The notes beneath the pieces are model-generated. The model saw nothing but the letters and a program-made list of their open reading frames with translations, searched no databases and had not been told where the DNA came from. Shown here one piece after another: positions 45,480 to 56,488 of a stretch of 64,000 nt of DNA. The DNA is from Blattamonas nauphoetae. Lineage: Eukaryota > Preaxostyla > Oxymonadida. How positions within the stretch are numbered: position 1 is the stretch's first letter; each line of letters begins with the position of its first letter. Location of the stretch: the NCBI GenBank assembly GCA_033064195.1, contig JARBJD010000070.1, positions 186,001 to 250,000 on the forward strand, written 5' to 3'. Both the position numbers and the translations under genes were made by a program.

Positions 45480-48321
45480 TCCCTCGTGGTTGCACATATT
45501 GAACGTGCAAAGTCTCCAGTTCGTTGTGGTTCGGATTTGGAGGCGATTCGGAAGGGCTTTGCACAAATGGAGCTGAAGAGAGTGTTCTTGTTGATTTCGA
45601 AAATGCTGACGAAGGCAGCACGACAGTTCACTTCGATCGTGTTCGGATCATCAAATTTGCGAATAGCAGCCTTCCTCTCGTCTGCACTGGCCTCAGCGAG
45701 ACCAACCAATCGATCCTGGCCATCGTCCGAATCATCCTCGCTTCTAAATACGAACATCACCCGAACTTCGTCTTCACCACTCCCTTCTCGTTCACAGCCT
45801 CTGCCTTCCCCAAAACCTCAGTCGGCGTCGTTGTTTGCACAGTCGTCGTGGAGGATGGGATTATGTGGATGGGCGGGTCAGTTGGATGGGGACGAGATTC
45901 GGCTGTTGTGGACGATTTGGATTGTGTCTGAATTCGCCCTCAACTCGTCATACACCAGATCCGAAGTCCAAGCAGCGAGTCGACGAATTTGAAGTGAGAG
46001 TGTGGCACTTCTTGTGTGGCAGGTGTTCGTCTCCATCCTCATCGACCCCTTCTGCTGCTCGCTCGGCACGATCATCGACTCTTCCGCAACTTCGTCGGTC
46101 GGCTGCTCAATCACTCCAGCTGGAACGTTTGTTTGTGAATTGGGGACCACTTCTCCAACACTCTGCTCGGGAGGAACAAGGAACGGGTTTGAAGGGGCGA
46201 CGAGAAGGAATGATTCTGTGTTGTGCCCGACTGGTCCGTTTGCAGGCACAGATGGTTCTTCGACATGAACGCCCTGCCGAGTTCCGAATCGCCCATCCCT
46301 CTCAACTTCTTCCTCCCGATCTGCTGACTCCCATCCGCCTTCGAATCATTCGCCTGTCTCTCATCTCACAACATCGAAACGTGTCCTCGATCAACGATCG
46401 AAAGACCTCTCCTTCCCACTTTCGTCCATCACCAAATCTTCTCGACACTCTCTTCACTCCTCACCAAGTCTTTTATTGTCACAACGCGTCTTCTGCTGGA
46501 CAACATTGGCTTCAGAGATGGAACGAGAATTGCTGTCCACCCAGCCCAAAACACCCATCCGATTCTTGTCACTCAACCAGCCTCCACTGCGAGCATTCAC
46601 CATCTCGTCTGGACAGGTCAATCTGGCTACGTTTGAGAGCGAGTTCTGGCAGAGTCCATATCAAGACACGTACCATTTCATTGAGTCGTTCTTCTTCCGA
46701 CAACAGACAAAGCGAAGACAGACACTGGTCAACATGCTCAAGCAAAGAGAGGGACAGAGCATCAATGCATCAGATAGGCAGGCAGGAGTCCTTCCAAAGA
46801 CAGAGCAAACGACGAGTGAAGAAGGGGAGAAGTCAACACTCTTTCCCTCGCTCGCCGAGATCATCGATTGGTGTGCGTCGAGTCTGCCGCAACTTGGGTT
46901 TCAGATCGCCCCACACCCACTCCTTCCTCCATCTTTCACGGGCGCTGCTTTAGTCTCGCCCCCTCCCTGTCTGATCATGACGATCAACTCTCTCAATCTC
47001 CTCTCACTCGCTGCCATCATTCTCCACATCACAGAATCGTCGGACGAGAACGTCACGTCGTGTCTGCCGCTTCTTCTGTGCATCAACTCAACTTGCATTC
47101 TGAGAGAGATCATCAGCTCGCTCGGCGTCCTCCCTCTCCTTCCTTCAACACTCACTCCTGTGCCCTTCCTCTCCACCACTCTCCTCTTCTCCCAAATCCT
47201 CTCTTCCGAAGCCAGGTTGATCAAAAACCATTCCATCGTCAATCTGGAAGCAATTGAGCACTTTTTCATCCATCTCCAACTTCTCCGCTTTTTCTAATCA
47301 ACCAGCGACTCAATCAGTGTCTGACACTCTCTGCGACGTTCTTCGAGCGACTCATAAATCCCAAACAGCCCCAAAACCAGACACTCTCGATGAGCGCAGA
47401 TCGGGCTGAACCGAACACGCCTGCCCCAACTGTCCACAACTGTCTGTCCACTCTCCTCTCCCACACAGCTCGTTCTGTCTCGACCACGCCGACCACATCG
47501 CTCTCCTCCACCAATCATTCCCAAGTGAGGACAGCCAGGCGCTCCCGCTCAACACCGCACACGGCGATTCTGTCAGTGTCACAGCGTCGGGAGCGTTTGT
47601 GTTTGATGACTTCACCGAAGACGGGTTGTTGGGAGAGCTGCTCGGAGGGAGTGTGCGAGAAGATCGGCAGATTGGAGCCGAGAAGAGGAAGGAACTTGGA
47701 CAGCGATTAAGAAACTTCACCCGAACACCTCGCTCAGAAAGTGAGGAAGCGCCGGTCGGCGAAGAAAGGAGAAATGGAAAGAAGGACAAACTTGCCATCG
47801 CAATTGGACCGAGTAGGCACATCTTCGATTCAAACAGCGTGCTGCGATGGAACACATTCACTCACAAATACACGGGAAAGGGCGACGAGAGAGACGGGAA
47901 GAAAGCGAACAAGAGGAAGACAGCTGCACACGATGCGGAGTCTGGTCAGAATGGGGAGATAGCCAAGACGAAACGAGTCAGTGCAGATGAATCTGACACT
48001 CACACTGAGATGAATCAGGGAGAGATGGATCCACCCCAGAATCCATCCACTTCCAGTTGGGACAGAGATGTGTGGGATGCGAGACAAAACAACGAAACTC
48101 AACAATCGCCAGCGTTCTTCTCTCCCTCGCTCCACACGACGGGAGAGATGGAGTGGGGACAAGCTGCAGGATCCTCTCCGCACATCTCTGACCACACCTT
48201 CGCTTCTCCATCCTCATCAACGTACACTTCATTCCAATCCCCCTCACTCTTCTCAGCCTTCGTGTCACCACACACCACTCCCCTCCCCCCCTCTCGTCCT
48301 CATCATCCTCTTCCGAATTGA
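45480..48321 (+). pseudogene. Gene E copy 2: longer, frameshifted multicopy gene
   Basis: Several plus-strand frames in succession look coding but do not join cleanly: 45524-45870 (GLSETNQSILAI, IILAS, NFVFTT), 45870-45992 (GQLDGDEIRLLW), about 46090-46470 (AQMVLRHERPAEFRIAHPSQ), 46476-47297 (FLSLNQPPLRAFTIS, then FIESFFFRQQTKRRQ and a long helical part) and 47286-48321. The last contains a Cys/His cluster (CPNCPQ, then SSFCLDHADH) that could bind zinc, then FDDFTEDGLLGELLGG and a basic disordered tail. A frameshift at a T-run near 47281 and a TGA near 47408 separate the last two. The ancestor was probably a protein of about 900 residues. Function unknown; an unrecognised intron could explain some of the breaks. 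Confidence 0.45.
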
Positions 48322-48623
48322 ACCTTCTTGGGCATGTCAACACAAACCTGTTCCCGTCTGGTTTGTTTTCAACAATGGACATGTTTGATTATGATATTTT
48401 TTCACTCCAAGTGAGTTCCAGACACTCGGTCAATGATCTCATACTCTTTCTTGGTTTTGACTCGTTGGGGATAGCTTAATTTGCTGATCAAACACTTCAT
48501 TTGTTGTGTTGCGAATTTTGGGAGTGTATTCACTTCTAGTTTTCCTTTTTGGAGTATTTTTTGACAGAAATGGCAGCTCTTCATTCCTGGACTATCTCGC
48601 TTGTCAGGATTGGTTTCGTTCTC
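48322..48623. other. 5' flank of G4
   Basis: AT-richer spacer ending in the shared GTTCTCTGACCC stretch. No gene is seen. Confidence 0.5.
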
Positions 48624-48636
48624 TGACCCATAACGA
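48624..48636 (+). promoter_or_regulatory. TGACCCATAACGA upstream element of G4
   Basis: Exact consensus; begins 38 nt before the family ATG at 48662, which argues for that start over the in-frame ATG at 48641. Confidence 0.75.
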
Positions 48637-48661
48637 GTGATTGATCTCAGAATCCTTCAGA

Positions 48662-49735
48662 ATGACGACTTTAGACGCGACTCTGCCCCCTTCCACTGAT
48701 TTTCCTTGCAGTGGTATCTCTTCCCACTTCTTTTCACATTCTCCAGACTGTTCTGCTTTCCTGAATTGGACATCCAATCGAAATGAATCTGTTCATGAAA
48801 AGGCTGTAGTCTTCAGGTCACTTGTTGCCACTGTGAAGTTCATGCCTGCACTTGATGACTCTCTCGAAGCTAAAGCCGTGAAATTCCTCAAATCTGTGAA
48901 GCCGGAATATGGAAAAAAAGCCGATGATTTTCTCAGCAGCTTTGCATCGAATTCTGATACTTCTTCGACCAACTTCCTACATTCCATTGTAGTGCTCATT
49001 TCTTCCCCCAATCTAGTCATTACCACAGCATCAATGAAGATGCTCTATTCCCTGATCCTGTGTTGTTCACCTCAACTCCAACTTGCCCTCGTCAGAGCTG
49101 ATCTGATCCATCAAATCGTCATCACTCTCAATCCACTGTCTCTTTCTTTTGCAGAAGCGGCCAATATCCACGTCAACGTCATGAAAAGCATCCACAAATC
49201 AATTTGTCTCTCGACACGGGATGGTCTCGCCTCTCTCGAAATTGAAGATGGTGATGAACAACAGGCCGTTCATGAGACCATTTTTCGACAAGTTGTGGCA
49301 CCTTCGGCGAAGTATATATGCCATTTGTGCGTGAACCGCTTTTCGATCATCGATGGAGACCTGTCTGAGTGCTTTCTGGAACTTATCGGACGATTCATCC
49401 AAATATCTCCTCACTATCAACCGACAATGGAAATTATTGCTCATATGCCTGTCTTTCTCGTGATCCCAAGTTGTCTCACATTCTACAGAAATAATGTCTC
49501 GATATTGTTATTTCTTGCTCGAATGAATGATGCCCAGCGGAGGTGGAACAAAACAATGGGAGAAGTTCGACAGATGTGGAAGAAATTGGATCGAATGTTG
49601 AGAATGGAGGGCATCGAAGATGTGATTGAAGAAAAGATGCAAAACGACACAACAGAAGCTTCAGGACAGTTTATTGTTGCTGACGTGACCACGTTGAACA
49701 ATCTGCGGGGCATGAACCTTCGAGAAGTTTGGTAG
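48662..49735 (+). CDS. G4: tandem-family helical protein, 357 residues
   Basis: Start MTTLDATLPP chosen because it gives exactly 357 residues and the fixed 38-nt spacing to the upstream motif; an in-frame ATG seven codons earlier would give MISESFR first. Blocks: DCSAFLNWTS, VVFRSLVATVKFMP, LHSIVVLISSPN, LALVRADLIHQIVITLNP, QQAVHETIFRQVVAPS, ICHLCVNRFSIIDG, YYQPTMEIIAHMP, CLTFYRNNVSI (the usual CLTFFE is altered), MLRMEGIEDVIEEK, LNNLRGMNL. Stop TAG, with minisatellite R3 beginning only about 18 nt later, so the usual 3' module is gone and the array may be transcribed in the 3' UTR. Confidence 0.85.
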   Translation: MTTLDATLPPSTDFPCSGISSHFFSHSPDCSAFLNWTSNRNESVHEKAVVFRSLVATVKFMPALDDSLEAKAVKFLKSVKPEYGKKADDFLSSFASNSDTSSTNFLHSIVVLISSPNLVITTASMKMLYSLILCCSPQLQLALVRADLIHQIVITLNPLSLSFAEAANIHVNVMKSIHKSICLSTRDGLASLEIEDGDEQQAVHETIFRQVVAPSAKYICHLCVNRFSIIDGDLSECFLELIGRFIQISPHYQPTMEIIAHMPVFLVIPSCLTFYRNNVSILLFLARMNDAQRRWNKTMGEVRQMWKKLDRMLRMEGIEDVIEEKMQNDTTEASGQFIVADVTTLNNLRGMNLREVW

Positions 49736-49753
49736 AATCAGACAAAAACCACG

Positions 49754-51112
49754 CCATCCCACTCCCCTCTGCCTCTCCCTCACCACACACCCTCCCACTC
49801 CCCTCTGCCTCTCCCTCGCCACCAACACCCTCCCACTCCCCTCTGCCTCTCCCTCCCCACCCACTCCCTCCCACTTCCCTCTGCCTCTCCCACTCCACCC
49901 ACACCCTCCCACTCCCCTCTGCCTCTCCCACTCCACCCACACCCTCCCACTCCCCTCTGCCTCTCCCTCACCACCCACACCCTCCCACTCCCTCTGCCTC
50001 TCCCACCCACCCACACCCTCCCACTCCACTCTGCCTCCCTCACCACCCACACCCTTCCACTCCCTCTCTGCCTCTCCCCTCACCTCCCACACCCTTCCAC
50101 TCCCTCTGCCTCTCCCCTCACCACCCACACCCTCCCACTCCCCTCTGCCCTCCCTCACCACCCACACCCTCCCACTCCCCTCTGCCTCTCCCTCACCACC
50201 AACACCCTCCCACTCCCCTCTGCCTCTCCCATTCCACCCACACCCTCCCACCCCCTCTGCCTCTCCCTCACCACCCCCACCCCTCCCACCCCCTCTGCCT
50301 CTCCCTTACCACCCACACCCTCCCACTCCCCTCTGCCTCTCTCTCACCACCCCCACCCTCCCACTTCCATCTGCCTCTCCCCTCACCACCCACACCCTCC
50401 CACTCCCCTCTGCCTCTCCCCTCACCACCCACACCCTCCCACTCCCCTCTGCCTCTCCCCTCACCACCCACACCCTCCCACTCCCTCTGCCTCTCCCTCA
50501 CCACCAACACCCTCCCAGTCCCCTCTGCCTCTCCCCTCACCACCCACACCCTCCCAATCCCTCTGCCACTCCCCTCACAGCCCACACCCTCCCACCCTCT
50601 GCCTGTTCCTCACCCCCACACCCTCCCACTCCCCTCTGCCTCTCCCATTCCACCCACACCCTCCCACCCCTCTGCCTGTTCCTCACCCCCACACCCTCCC
50701 ACTCCCCTCTGCCCCTCCCTCACCACCCACACCCTCCCACTCCCCTCTGCCTCCCACTCCACCCACACCCTCCCACTCCCCTCTGCCTCTCCCTCACCAC
50801 CCACACCCTTCCACTCCCCTCTGACTGTTCCTCACCACCCACACCCTCCCACTCCCCTCTGCCTCTCCCACTCCACCCACACCCTCCCACTCCCCTCTGC
50901 CTCTCCCTCACCACCCACATCCTCCCACTCCCCTCTGCCACTCCCTCACAGCCCACACCCTCCCACTCCCCTCTGCCTGTTCCTCACCCCCCACACCCTC
51001 CCACTCCCCTCTGCCTCTCCCCTCACCACCCACACCCTCCCACTCCCCTCTGCCTCTCCCTCACCACCCACGCCCTCCCACTCCCCTCTGCCACTCCCTC
51101 ACCACCCACAAC
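49754..51112. repeat. Minisatellite array R3, 38-bp C-rich unit (largest)
   Basis: About 36 copies, more degenerate than R2. It includes a CCACTCCACCCACACC variant also found in R4, and 1-4 base indels. It starts 18 nt after the G4 stop codon. The 484-codon plus-strand open frame and its minus-strand counterparts are artefacts. Confidence 0.9.
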
Positions 51113-52192
51113 CACCAACCACTCTCACTCTGCCACAACCACAGCCACTCCAAATTAGAAGACGAGGAAAGACTCCTTCTTAATAGACACCCACCAACCA
51201 CCCTCGCTCTGCCACAGCCACAGCCACTGGAAAGGAGAGGACGAGGAAAGACTGCTTCTTCTTCCACTCCCCACATTTCCTGGTGACTCCCCAGTCTGCG
51301 GGAAATGAACATGACGGACAGAATTTTGCATGCACTTCGTTCAAACTGAGCATTCAGTTTAGAATGGACCTTTGTGTCGTCATCCGAACCAGGCACAAAC
51401 AAGTGATGATTCAAACGCCACTGAGTCGGTGAAGATGCTTCTTCAGTTTCATCCAATTGTCCCAAACTCCACTCACTCTCACAACACTCGAAGAAAGGCT
51501 GCAGAAAGATCCATACGCGGTAGGACAGGAGAAGTTGTGCCGAAGACGATCGTGTTGAGCCACTTGGTTGGATTTGATGTTCGACAGTTTGGATGGATGA
51601 CGACAGTGACAAGCCAAGTTCCATCGTGGTCGACACCCGCTTCTGATCGCTTCGCGTGTCTCGTGAGTGCCGTCACGTCTTCATGAGGACCCGACGTCGT
51701 TGATTCGATGGACTTCCCCTTCTCACCACATTGCCTCTTCTGCATTGTGTGATGTGACAGAGTCGATCTCTCGCACGCTTTTCCATCTCTCCCACTCTCC
51801 TTCGTCACTCTTCCACTCCACTCTCAAACGACGAGCCACTCACCCTCTGCGTAATCGACGAAGACTGAACGAGATATGAAAGTCGCAGGGAGCGTCGAGA
51901 AACCTTCACGCAGAGGAGCTGAAAGGACGAGAGCTGTGGAAGCTAAGGATTCGAATGGATGAACAAGAAAGAATGAAAAACCACTCATCTTGACACATTC
52001 GCCTCTTCTTCGGCATTTCTGTATTGTTTCACTGATTCATTCATTTTTCTTCGACAGAAGATCTCATCATTCATTCACTCTCGTTTCCAAGCCCCTTATT
52101 CCTTCATAGGTTGTATCAGTCTTGGTTGGTTGATTTTCCTTGTCCCTCTCGGACATCTGTTTCATCACAATTTGATTTTTCGCTCATTTCGT
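51113..52192. other. Spacer between R3 and G5, including a local duplication and a shared block
   Basis: A roughly 75-bp segment is tandemly duplicated at about 51112-51180 and 51188-51262 (CCACCAACCA, then GACGAGGAAAGACT, in both). Bases 51508-51690 are the second copy of the spacer block at 40670-40840. A short stretch at about 51890 (GTCGCAGGGAGCGTCGAGAA) resembles the sequence before the G fragment at 37870. No intact gene. Confidence 0.5.
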
Positions 52193-52205
52193 TGACCCAT
52201 AACGA
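52193..52205 (+). promoter_or_regulatory. TGACCCATAACGA upstream element of G5
   Basis: Exact consensus; begins 38 nt before the ATG. Confidence 0.75.
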
Positions 52206-52230
52206 GAGTCATTTCTCAGCTTGAATCTGA

Positions 52231-53304
52231 ATGACTGCGATTGACAAGAAAATAGATGCTTCCTCAAGTGAAATGCGCTCTGATTTGTCCTCCCAGCAAG
52301 TACCATTTTCATTGGATTCCTCTGCTTTCCTGAATTGGAGTGAAGCAGATCTTGCCTCTGAAGACAAAAGGGTCATACTATTTCGATTACTCGTTGCCAC
52401 TGTGAAGTTCCAGCCTGCACTTGATGAATCACTGGAAGCGAAAGCCTTGATATTTCTCAAATCTGTGATTCCGAAAACATCAGAATCAGCCGATGCTTTT
52501 CTCAGCAACTTTGCATCGTCCACTGAAGAATCTTTGACCAACTTCGTACAGTCTATTGTGGTGCTCATTTCAACACCCAATCAGGTCCTCACCACAACAG
52601 CACTGAAGATACTCCAACGTCTGATCATGTTCTCTTCAGCGAAACTCCGCATTCCCCTTGTCAACACTGATCTGATCACTCACCTCATCAACACTCTCAA
52701 TACACTGTCTCTTTCTTTTACCAATGCTATCGATACCCACATCAACCTCATCACAATCATCACCAATTCTGTCACCCTCGCAACCCCATATGCCCTCACA
52801 AAACTCGAAGTTAAAGATCACGATGGACAACAGACTGTTCACGAGACGGTTCTGAAGCAAGTTCTCGTGCCTTCGGAGAAGTATCTTCGCCATTTATGTA
52901 CGAACCGATTTTCGATCAAAGATGGGAAGCAATCCAGGTCTTTTCTGGCACTCCTCACCCGAATCCTCCAAATATCTCCATATTATCAGCCAACAATGCA
53001 ATTTGTTCTTCATATGCCCATCTTTGTCACGATAGCAAGCTGTCTCACGTTCTTCGAAAAAGACAACTCTATCTTTTGGTTTCTGGATGGGATAGTTGAT
53101 CTGCAGCAGGGATGGAACGAAACAAGGGGAGAGCATCGAAAGACGTCAAAGACAGTGGATCGAACGTTGAGAATGGAGGGCATCGAAGATGTGAGTGAGG
53201 AGAAGCTGCGAACCGAGAAAAACACATTGCGAGGAGAAGATGTTGTTGAAAAATCGATCAGATGGAACAACTTGCTGGGCGTGAACCTTCCACTCCGTTG
53301 GTAG
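52231..53304 (+). CDS. G5: tandem-family helical protein, 357 residues
   Basis: ATG to TAG; starts MTAIDKKIDA, nearly the same leader as G7 (MTAIDKKTVV), which points to recent common origin or exchange between the two. Blocks: LDSSAFLNWSE (Cys of the usual DCSAFLNW is Ser), ILFRLLVATVKFQP, VQSIVVLISTPN, IPLVNTDLITHLINTLNT (the usual LVKADLIP is altered), QQTVHETVLKQVLVPSEKYL, RHLCTNRFSIKDG, YYQPTMQFVLHMP, CLTFFEKDNSI, TLRMEGIEDVSEEK, WNNLLGVNLP. Several normally invariant positions are changed, so this copy is diverging faster than G7 or may be relaxing. Function unknown. Confidence 0.84.
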   Translation: MTAIDKKIDASSSEMRSDLSSQQVPFSLDSSAFLNWSEADLASEDKRVILFRLLVATVKFQPALDESLEAKALIFLKSVIPKTSESADAFLSNFASSTEESLTNFVQSIVVLISTPNQVLTTTALKILQRLIMFSSAKLRIPLVNTDLITHLINTLNTLSLSFTNAIDTHINLITIITNSVTLATPYALTKLEVKDHDGQQTVHETVLKQVLVPSEKYLRHLCTNRFSIKDGKQSRSFLALLTRILQISPYYQPTMQFVLHMPIFVTIASCLTFFEKDNSIFWFLDGIVDLQQGWNETRGEHRKTSKTVDRTLRMEGIEDVSEEKLRTEKNTLRGEDVVEKSIRWNNLLGVNLPLRW

Positions 53305-53520
53305 AAACAGGGAAGGACCGGCGAACATTTCGCACAATTTCTGTCATCTTTTGGACAAAAAAACACTGTTTGTGTGTGATCTTTGTCGGCTCTGTCATCA
53401 AATCGTGATTTCCTTTGTCGGAATGATTATTAATCTCCCTCGCTCATCATCTGACCCTTCCGACGCCGACTCGGAATGATTAGAAGATGCCGTCGCCGAG
53501 TTCGTTTTTGTTCTCGATCC

Positions 53521-53828
53521 CTGCTCCCTCACCACCCACATCCTCCCACTCCCCTCTGCCTCTCCCTCGCCACCCACACCCTCCCACTCCCCTCTGCCTC
53601 TCCCACTCCACCCACACCCTCCCACTCCCCTCTGCCTCTCCCTCACCACCCACACCCTCCCACTCCCCTCTGCCTCTCCCACTCCACCCACACCCTCCCA
53701 CTCCCCTCTGCCTCTCCCTCACCACCCACACCCTCCCTCTCCCCTCTGCCTCTCCCTCACCACCAACACCCTCCCACTCCCCTCTGCCTCTCCCTCACCA
53801 CCCACACCCTCCCACTCCCCTCACCACA
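53521..53828. repeat. Minisatellite array R4, 38-bp C-rich unit (smallest)
   Basis: About eight copies, alternating the CACCACCCACACC and CACTCCACCCACACC sub-variants in a regular way, as if a two-unit block had been amplified. It starts about 217 nt after the G5 stop. Open frames across it are artefacts. Confidence 0.9.
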
Positions 53829-54985
53829 CTCGATGTCTTGTGTTCTGGTGGCTGTTCATTCGAAACAAACAACCTGTACTCGCCTCGACTGTCTTCCTCA
53901 TTCGCTTTTTCCCCTCCTGAATAGAGTGCAAGTGAAAGGAAGAGGAGGAATGTGGACAAAGACGGGAATGAGAGGGGAGACGGAAGAAACAGGTCGATGA
54001 GAAACGACAAGACGCCGTCGACGACGTGAGAGAGTGAGAGGCGGAGGAGTGGAATGGTGAGATGGAGGAAGAAGAGGAGAAAGGCAGGCGACAGCAGACG
54101 ACTTGAGAAGGCGAGGGAAAGACGAGGAAGAGCGGCAGAGCCACACGAAGTGGGTGGATGTCGGACAAGCAGAACCGATCCTCAGACATGGATGTGTGAG
54201 AGAGGGATGAGGAGTGAGAAGAGGCAAAGTGAATGAAATCCACGACACTCCTCCCGCACATCAGTCCGCCTGTTTCCGCAGCGGAAGACGAAGCTCAGCA
54301 TCGCAATTCGTCGCTCTCACCAACAACCCCTCAACTGATGACCAGCTGCCATCTCACTCCTCGCCAATCCAACCTCAACCGCTCTCGAGGGATGGACGAG
54401 ATTGGCTTTGATTGACTTGGTTGGAAGCAGCACAAGCGAACACAACGATATCAAGACCGACAGACTGAATGACAGAACACCGACACAGCCGACCTCGCGA
54501 CTTGCCACGTCGTCTCCACAGTCGCCGCGATTTCGGTTGGACACACATCACATCGTCGCCTTCGCACTCTCCATGTGTCGGTGCTATGTGGTGACACCAA
54601 GAACAGCTGGCGACACTGGAGTCCCTGTTGACAGCGCGAGAGTGGAGCCTGATATTGCAGAGGTCGTTCAGAGTGACGAGCGAAGACGGGGACGGGACGA
54701 AGGAGGAGTTGGTTGTATCCCGAGTGAGGAAATGGAGGACAAGGATCGAAAAGAAGACGAAGAGATGAGGGTTGGTGAGGGAGAGGGAGAACGGGAGCTG
54801 ATTGAATGAGTTCTCAGATCCTCTGACTCATTCCTCCTGTCCATTTTTGTGGGAGATTCACCTGTTCATCACGATTATTCTCGTGTTCACTTCGATCTCT
54901 CTTTCTTTATTGCTCTCAGTGTCTGAAGTGTTTATCCCTTCTTTCTGTGTCAAAATCTGTGAAGAATAGTCTTTGAGTCAATTGT
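53829..54985. other. Spacer between R4 and G6
   Basis: The first part matches the tail after R2. An open plus frame at 54402-54809 begins at a TTG and has a charged tail, but there is no clear ATG, splice site or family match, so I leave it uncalled. The end is pyrimidine-rich 5' flank. Confidence 0.4.
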
Positions 54986-54998
54986 TGACCCATATCGA
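54986..54998 (+). promoter_or_regulatory. Upstream element of G6 (TGACCCATATCGA)
   Basis: One change from consensus; begins 38 nt before the ATG. Confidence 0.7.
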
Positions 54999-55023
54999 CC
55001 ATTGTTTCTGCCTGTCAATCTGA

Positions 55024-56488
55024 ATGACGAGTTTAAATCCAAATCTATACACTTCTCTTCACAATACATGTTCTGGTTTGTCTTCATCTCGTTTTTCATT
55101 CTCCGCAGATTGTTCTCCATTCCTAAATTGGACCGAAACTCGATCTGAATCTGTGCCTCAAATAGCCGTTGTCTTTATGTCTCTCGTTGCCACTGTGAAG
55201 ATCCAACCTGCACTTGATGACTCCCTGGAAGCTAAAGCAATAACCTTTCTGGAATCATGGAATCCGGATGATAAAGAATCATCCGATGTTTTTCTCAACA
55301 GCATTAGGCGAACCACTGATGAATCGTTGACCAACTTCGTACAATCCATTGGGGTGCTCATTTCGTCCGCCAATAAGACTATCACCACAGCAATAATGAG
55401 TATGCTCAGAAGTCTGATCGAATGGAGTTCCTTGAACAACTGTCGGTTTGATAAATGGTAACAGGTCCCACTTTCTCCATCAATGGGACGATCTTTTTTC
55501 ATTTCTTTTAATCGATTCTATTTAGACATAAAAATCTTCAAATACGAATGAAATGGAACATGAATCAATAATCTACAGAGAAAGGATGAGATGGTCTCCT
55601 GTTTGGATGCTCAACCTTGATCTTGGTAGAACGAAGAATGGGGCCGACTGGCAAATGTGACGAAGAAAGAATCTTCGGCTGTTATCGTTCAGTTCATTCA
55701 AGTCTTTTGGTCATCGATCCTTGTTTTGAACGAAAGGAGCACGATTTGTGATGTCTGTGTAACCTGTCAGAATTGATCGTCCCATTGACGGAGAAAGTGG
55801 GACATGTTACCATGTATCAAACCGACAGAACTTTCTTCTCCTCGTCAAAGCTGATCTGATCCCTCAACTCATCAACACTCTCAATATTCTATCTCCCTCT
55901 TTTGCCGAGGCGGAAGAAATCCACACCCACCTCTTGAAAATCCTCCACTTCTCTCTCTGGCTCCCAACTCCGTATGGTTTCGCAGAACTCGAAATTGACA
56001 ATCAAGATGATCGACAAGCTGCTCGTGAGACAGTTTTAACGCAAATTCTCACACCTTCGGAGATGTATATTTGCCATTTGTGCGCTAACCGATTTTCGAT
56101 CATCGATGGGAAGCAATCCAGGTCTTTTCTGAGAGTCCTCGCCCAACTCGTCCGAATCTATCCAGTTTATCAACCAACAATGGATTTGGTCTTGAATATG
56201 CGAGTCGTTCTCACGATCCCAAGTTGTCTCACATTCTTCGAAAATGATGACTCAATCGAGACTTTTCTGTTTTTCATGGTGGATGCCCAGCGGGAATGGA
56301 ACAAAAAACGAGGAAAAGAGCAACAGATGTGGACGACAGTGCATCGTATGTTGAGAATGGAGGGCTTCGAAGATGCGATTGAGGAAAAGCTGCAAAACGA
56401 CAGAAGCGAATACTATGGAAAATTGACTGAAACTAAATCGATCGAATGGAACAATTTGCTGGGCATGAATACACCACGACGTCGGTAG
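55024..56488 (+). pseudogene. G6: tandem-family gene split by a TIR element
   Basis: Starts MTSLNPNLYT and reads family sequence (DCSPFLNWTE, VVFMSLVATVKIQP, VQSIGVLISSAN) to 55439. Family sequence resumes at 55831 (LLLVKADLIPQLINTLN) and continues to the TAG at 56488 (RQAARETVLTQILTPS, ICHLCANRFSIIDG, VYQPTMDLVLNM, CLTFFENDDSI, MLRMEGFEDAIEEK, WNNLLGMN). Between them lies a 389-bp element plus a duplicated AA. Without those 391 bases the frame is exactly 1074 nt, the 357-residue family length. With the element, translation stops after 145 codons. Both halves are otherwise undamaged, so the insertion is young. Confidence 0.88.
55440..55828. mobile_element. MITE-like TIR element in G6, 389 bp
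   Basis: The 54-bp terminal inverted repeats begin CTGTCGGTTTGATA and differ at three positions by eye (55440-55493 against the complement of 55775-55828). They are flanked by AA on both sides (55438-55439 and 55829-55830). The interior is AT-richer and non-coding. The boundary is confirmed independently by restoration of the host frame. A two-base AA duplication does not fit the TA of Tc1/mariner exactly, so the superfamily is open. Confidence 0.88.

Noticed and set aside
40146-51112. CRISPR-like repeat arrays
   Set aside because: The 38-bp units are contiguous with no unique spacers, and the context is eukaryotic.
54402-54809. 135-codon plus-strand frame with a charged C-terminus
   Set aside because: It starts at TTG, has no family match, no splice support, and lies in decayed spacer.
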